Shown here in pieces: positions 6,718-7,669 of a DNA stretch of 7,669 nucleotides. The DNA is from Legionellales bacterium. Lineage in GTDB: Bacteria > Pseudomonadota > Gammaproteobacteria > Berkiellales > Berkiellaceae. Position numbers and translations under genes: made by a program. The stretch lies in the NCBI GenBank assembly GCA_023266435.1, contig JAHFQF010000111.1, positions 1-7,669 of the forward strand. The letters run 5' to 3'. Under the pieces are notes generated by a model. It was given only the letters and a program-made list of their open reading frames with translations, searched no databases and was not told the DNA's origin. The stretch's first letter is position 1; every line of letters begins with the position of its first letter.

Positions 6718-6877
6718 ATTTTATACCCAAGATACTTCAAAATGCTTGGATATTAGCAAAGTGAATTTGTTCAGATGACGTTTTCAGAGCCGAGTAATAA
6801 CATGCCGAATTCACACACTCCCTGGATGCCGCGGACGATCCGCGGCATGTAGCATAGTAAAAAATTTGCAACAACCT
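6718..6877. repeat. Spacer between convergent genes with repeat-like and palindromic sequence
   Basis: No gene is seen here. The spacer opens with TATACCCAAGATACTTCAA (6722-6740), which resembles from memory the ends of dispersed intergenic repeats in several gammaproteobacteria. It also contains a 7-bp inverted repeat, GTGAATT (6761-6767) with AATTCAC (6808-6814), and ACATGCCG (6800-6807) that is complementary to CGGCATGT (6843-6850), the right arm of the palindrome at 6826-6848. The density of nested inverted repeats suggests a dispersed repeat element; this is inference, since only one copy is in the window. Confidence 0.4.
6826..6848. repeat. Perfect 10-bp GC-rich palindrome with 3-base loop
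   Basis: ATGCCGCGGA (6826-6835) and TCCGCGGCAT (6839-6848) are exact reverse complements around CGA. The hairpin sits between the 3' ends of the pump gene and the convergent SAM hydrolase gene. Neither strand has a T run directly after the stem, so it is not a standard Rho-independent terminator, although it could protect mRNA ends or stop transcription with help. It resembles REP-type palindromes. Confidence 0.6.
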
Positions 6878-7669
6878 CTACTTGGCCGTCACTTTTTCAA
6901 TTTTAACTGCCCAGTTCCCGCCCGCTTTAATGCGATGTTGCTCAGCAAAGCTGTCTTGATTCAGAGCAAAGGAAACATTTAACAAGCTGTTTAAGTACAT
7001 CAGAGGTTTACCTTCAGGGACTTCTCCAAATGCATGCGCATAAGGCATTTCTCCACTATACACAGTGCCCCCATGCGTGATCGTCACTTGTACGCGATCG
7101 CCGGGTACAATGTGGGCTGCTTCCAGTAATTGATCGCTAATGTTTGTCCAAATGTTGCCATAACGCACGTCTAGGGCAGGAATCGCACCCTGGAGTACGT
7201 TGCCCTGTATTTGTGCTTTTTCATAGGGAATGCGAATGAGCGTTTCTGCAGGCAAGAGTGGTCCCACTTGCTCAAAGGTAATCGTACCAGACGCCAAACG
7301 CGCACCTGTATAGGCAAAGACATCTCGCCCATGGAATGTGTAGCTTTTTTCAGAGCCGGGTAGTCTGTTTTTAGTTTCGTCGATTTCACGCATTGCGTCG
7401 ATACCCAAATCTTCGGCAATCAAAGTCAGCGTGCCGTTATTCGGTGTGACAAAATAATGGCCGGATTTGGTGCGTAATACCACGGATTTTCTGGCAGTCC
7501 CTACACCTGGATCGACCACGGAAACAAACACAGAGCCTTTAGGCCAATAAGCGGCGGTTTGTTTTAAGCGATAAGCTGCTTCCCAGATGTTAAATGGCTC
7601 AATTTCATGAGTCAGATCGAACAAAGGTAATTGCAGATCAACACCAGTCGCAACCCCTTTCATCGCAGA
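6878..7669 (-). CDS. SAM hydroxide adenosyltransferase (SAM hydrolase, DUF62 family), N-terminus outside window
   Basis: This cytosolic enzyme family splits S-adenosylmethionine with water into adenosine and L-methionine, and is related to the fluorinase and chlorinase enzymes. Counting from the methionine at 7661-7663, the signature DPGVGTAR gives Asp51 and Arg58, and FHGRD gives His111; these match the Asp-Arg-His triad of the family. TPNNGTL (73-79), the LTHEIEPF segment near the start and a YGNIWTNIS motif in the C-terminal beta domain add support. That methionine is unlikely to be the real start: the family normally has about 20 residues before the MKGV motif, including a conserved TDFG-type strand, and the frame continues open to the window edge (Ser-Ala). 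The visible part is 263 codons, so the full protein should be about 280 aa. It lacks any halogenase-specific evidence I can read. It runs toward the pump operon and ends at the TAG at 6880-6878. Confidence 0.88.
   Translation of the reverse strand, partial: SAMKGVATGVDLQLPLFDLTHEIEPFNIWEAAYRLKQTAAYWPKGSVFVSVVDPGVGTARKSVVLRTKSGHYFVTPNNGTLTLIAEDLGIDAMREIDETKNRLPGSEKSYTFHGRDVFAYTGARLASGTITFEQVGPLLPAETLIRIPYEKAQIQGNVLQGAIPALDVRYGNIWTNISDQLLEAAHIVPGDRVQVTITHGGTVYSGEMPYAHAFGEVPEGKPLMYLNSLLNVSFALNQDSFAEQHRIKAGGNWAVKIEKVTAK

Noticed and set aside
6826..6848. The palindrome as a bidirectional Rho-independent terminator
   Set aside because: No T run follows the stem on either strand; the only T-rich stretch (on the minus strand, 6866-6859) comes before the stem.
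7171..7419. 82-aa antisense-strand frame inside the SAM hydrolase gene
   Set aside because: It is a shifted frame of a gene whose catalytic motifs are all present in the main frame.

Overview
The window looks like chromosomal DNA from a moderately A+T-rich Gram-negative bacterium, probably a gammaproteobacterium. The evidence is a tripartite-efflux adaptor and RND pump pair with AcrA/AcrB-type hallmarks, Shine-Dalgarno led genes, and short GC-rich intergenic palindromes. Two unrecognised, coiled-coil, Pro/Ser/Lys-tailed proteins next to these would suit a host-associated lineage of the Legionellales/Coxiella type, but that placement is inference from style and is not proven by any marker gene here.

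Layout. (1) 50-739 (+): an unrecognised 229-aa protein with a charged helical N-terminal half, a Trp-rich amphipathic segment and a Pro-Lys repeat tail. It is followed by a good Rho-independent terminator (777-825). (2) 740-1026: a gene-free gap with the terminator and a short direct-repeat cluster (903-969) that resembles the end of an insertion sequence; no transposase is present. (3) 1027-2468 (+): an unrecognised protein split over two reading frames. The first frame stops at 1320 and the second is open from 1281 to 2468. They join perfectly at an A AAA AAG heptamer (1308-1314), which is the classic bacterial -1 slippery sequence, so this is either programmed frameshifting or a homopolymer indel that broke a gene of about 480 codons. 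(4) 2469-2555: a short leader with a long inverted repeat whose 3' arm covers the ribosome binding site of the next gene. (5) 2556-3638 and 3640-6717 (+): a two-gene operon, one base apart, for a periplasmic adaptor and a 1025-aa inner-membrane RND transporter of the HAE1 (drug/hydrophobe) type. No outer-membrane channel gene and no regulator is visible. (6) 6718-6877: an intergenic spacer between convergent genes with a perfect 10-bp palindrome. (7) 6878-7669 (-): most of a SAM hydrolase (SAM hydroxide adenosyltransferase, DUF62 family), whose N-terminus lies beyond the window.

How the genes work together: only the adaptor and pump clearly form a functional unit. They would recruit a TolC-like channel encoded elsewhere and expel amphipathic compounds using the proton gradient. 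The two unknown genes upstream share a general architecture (both begin Met-Ser-Gly, have a helical body and a low-complexity basic/proline tail) and could be a pair of secreted or cytosolic proteins of related role, but no function can be assigned. The SAM hydrolase is transcribed toward the pump and is probably independent of it.
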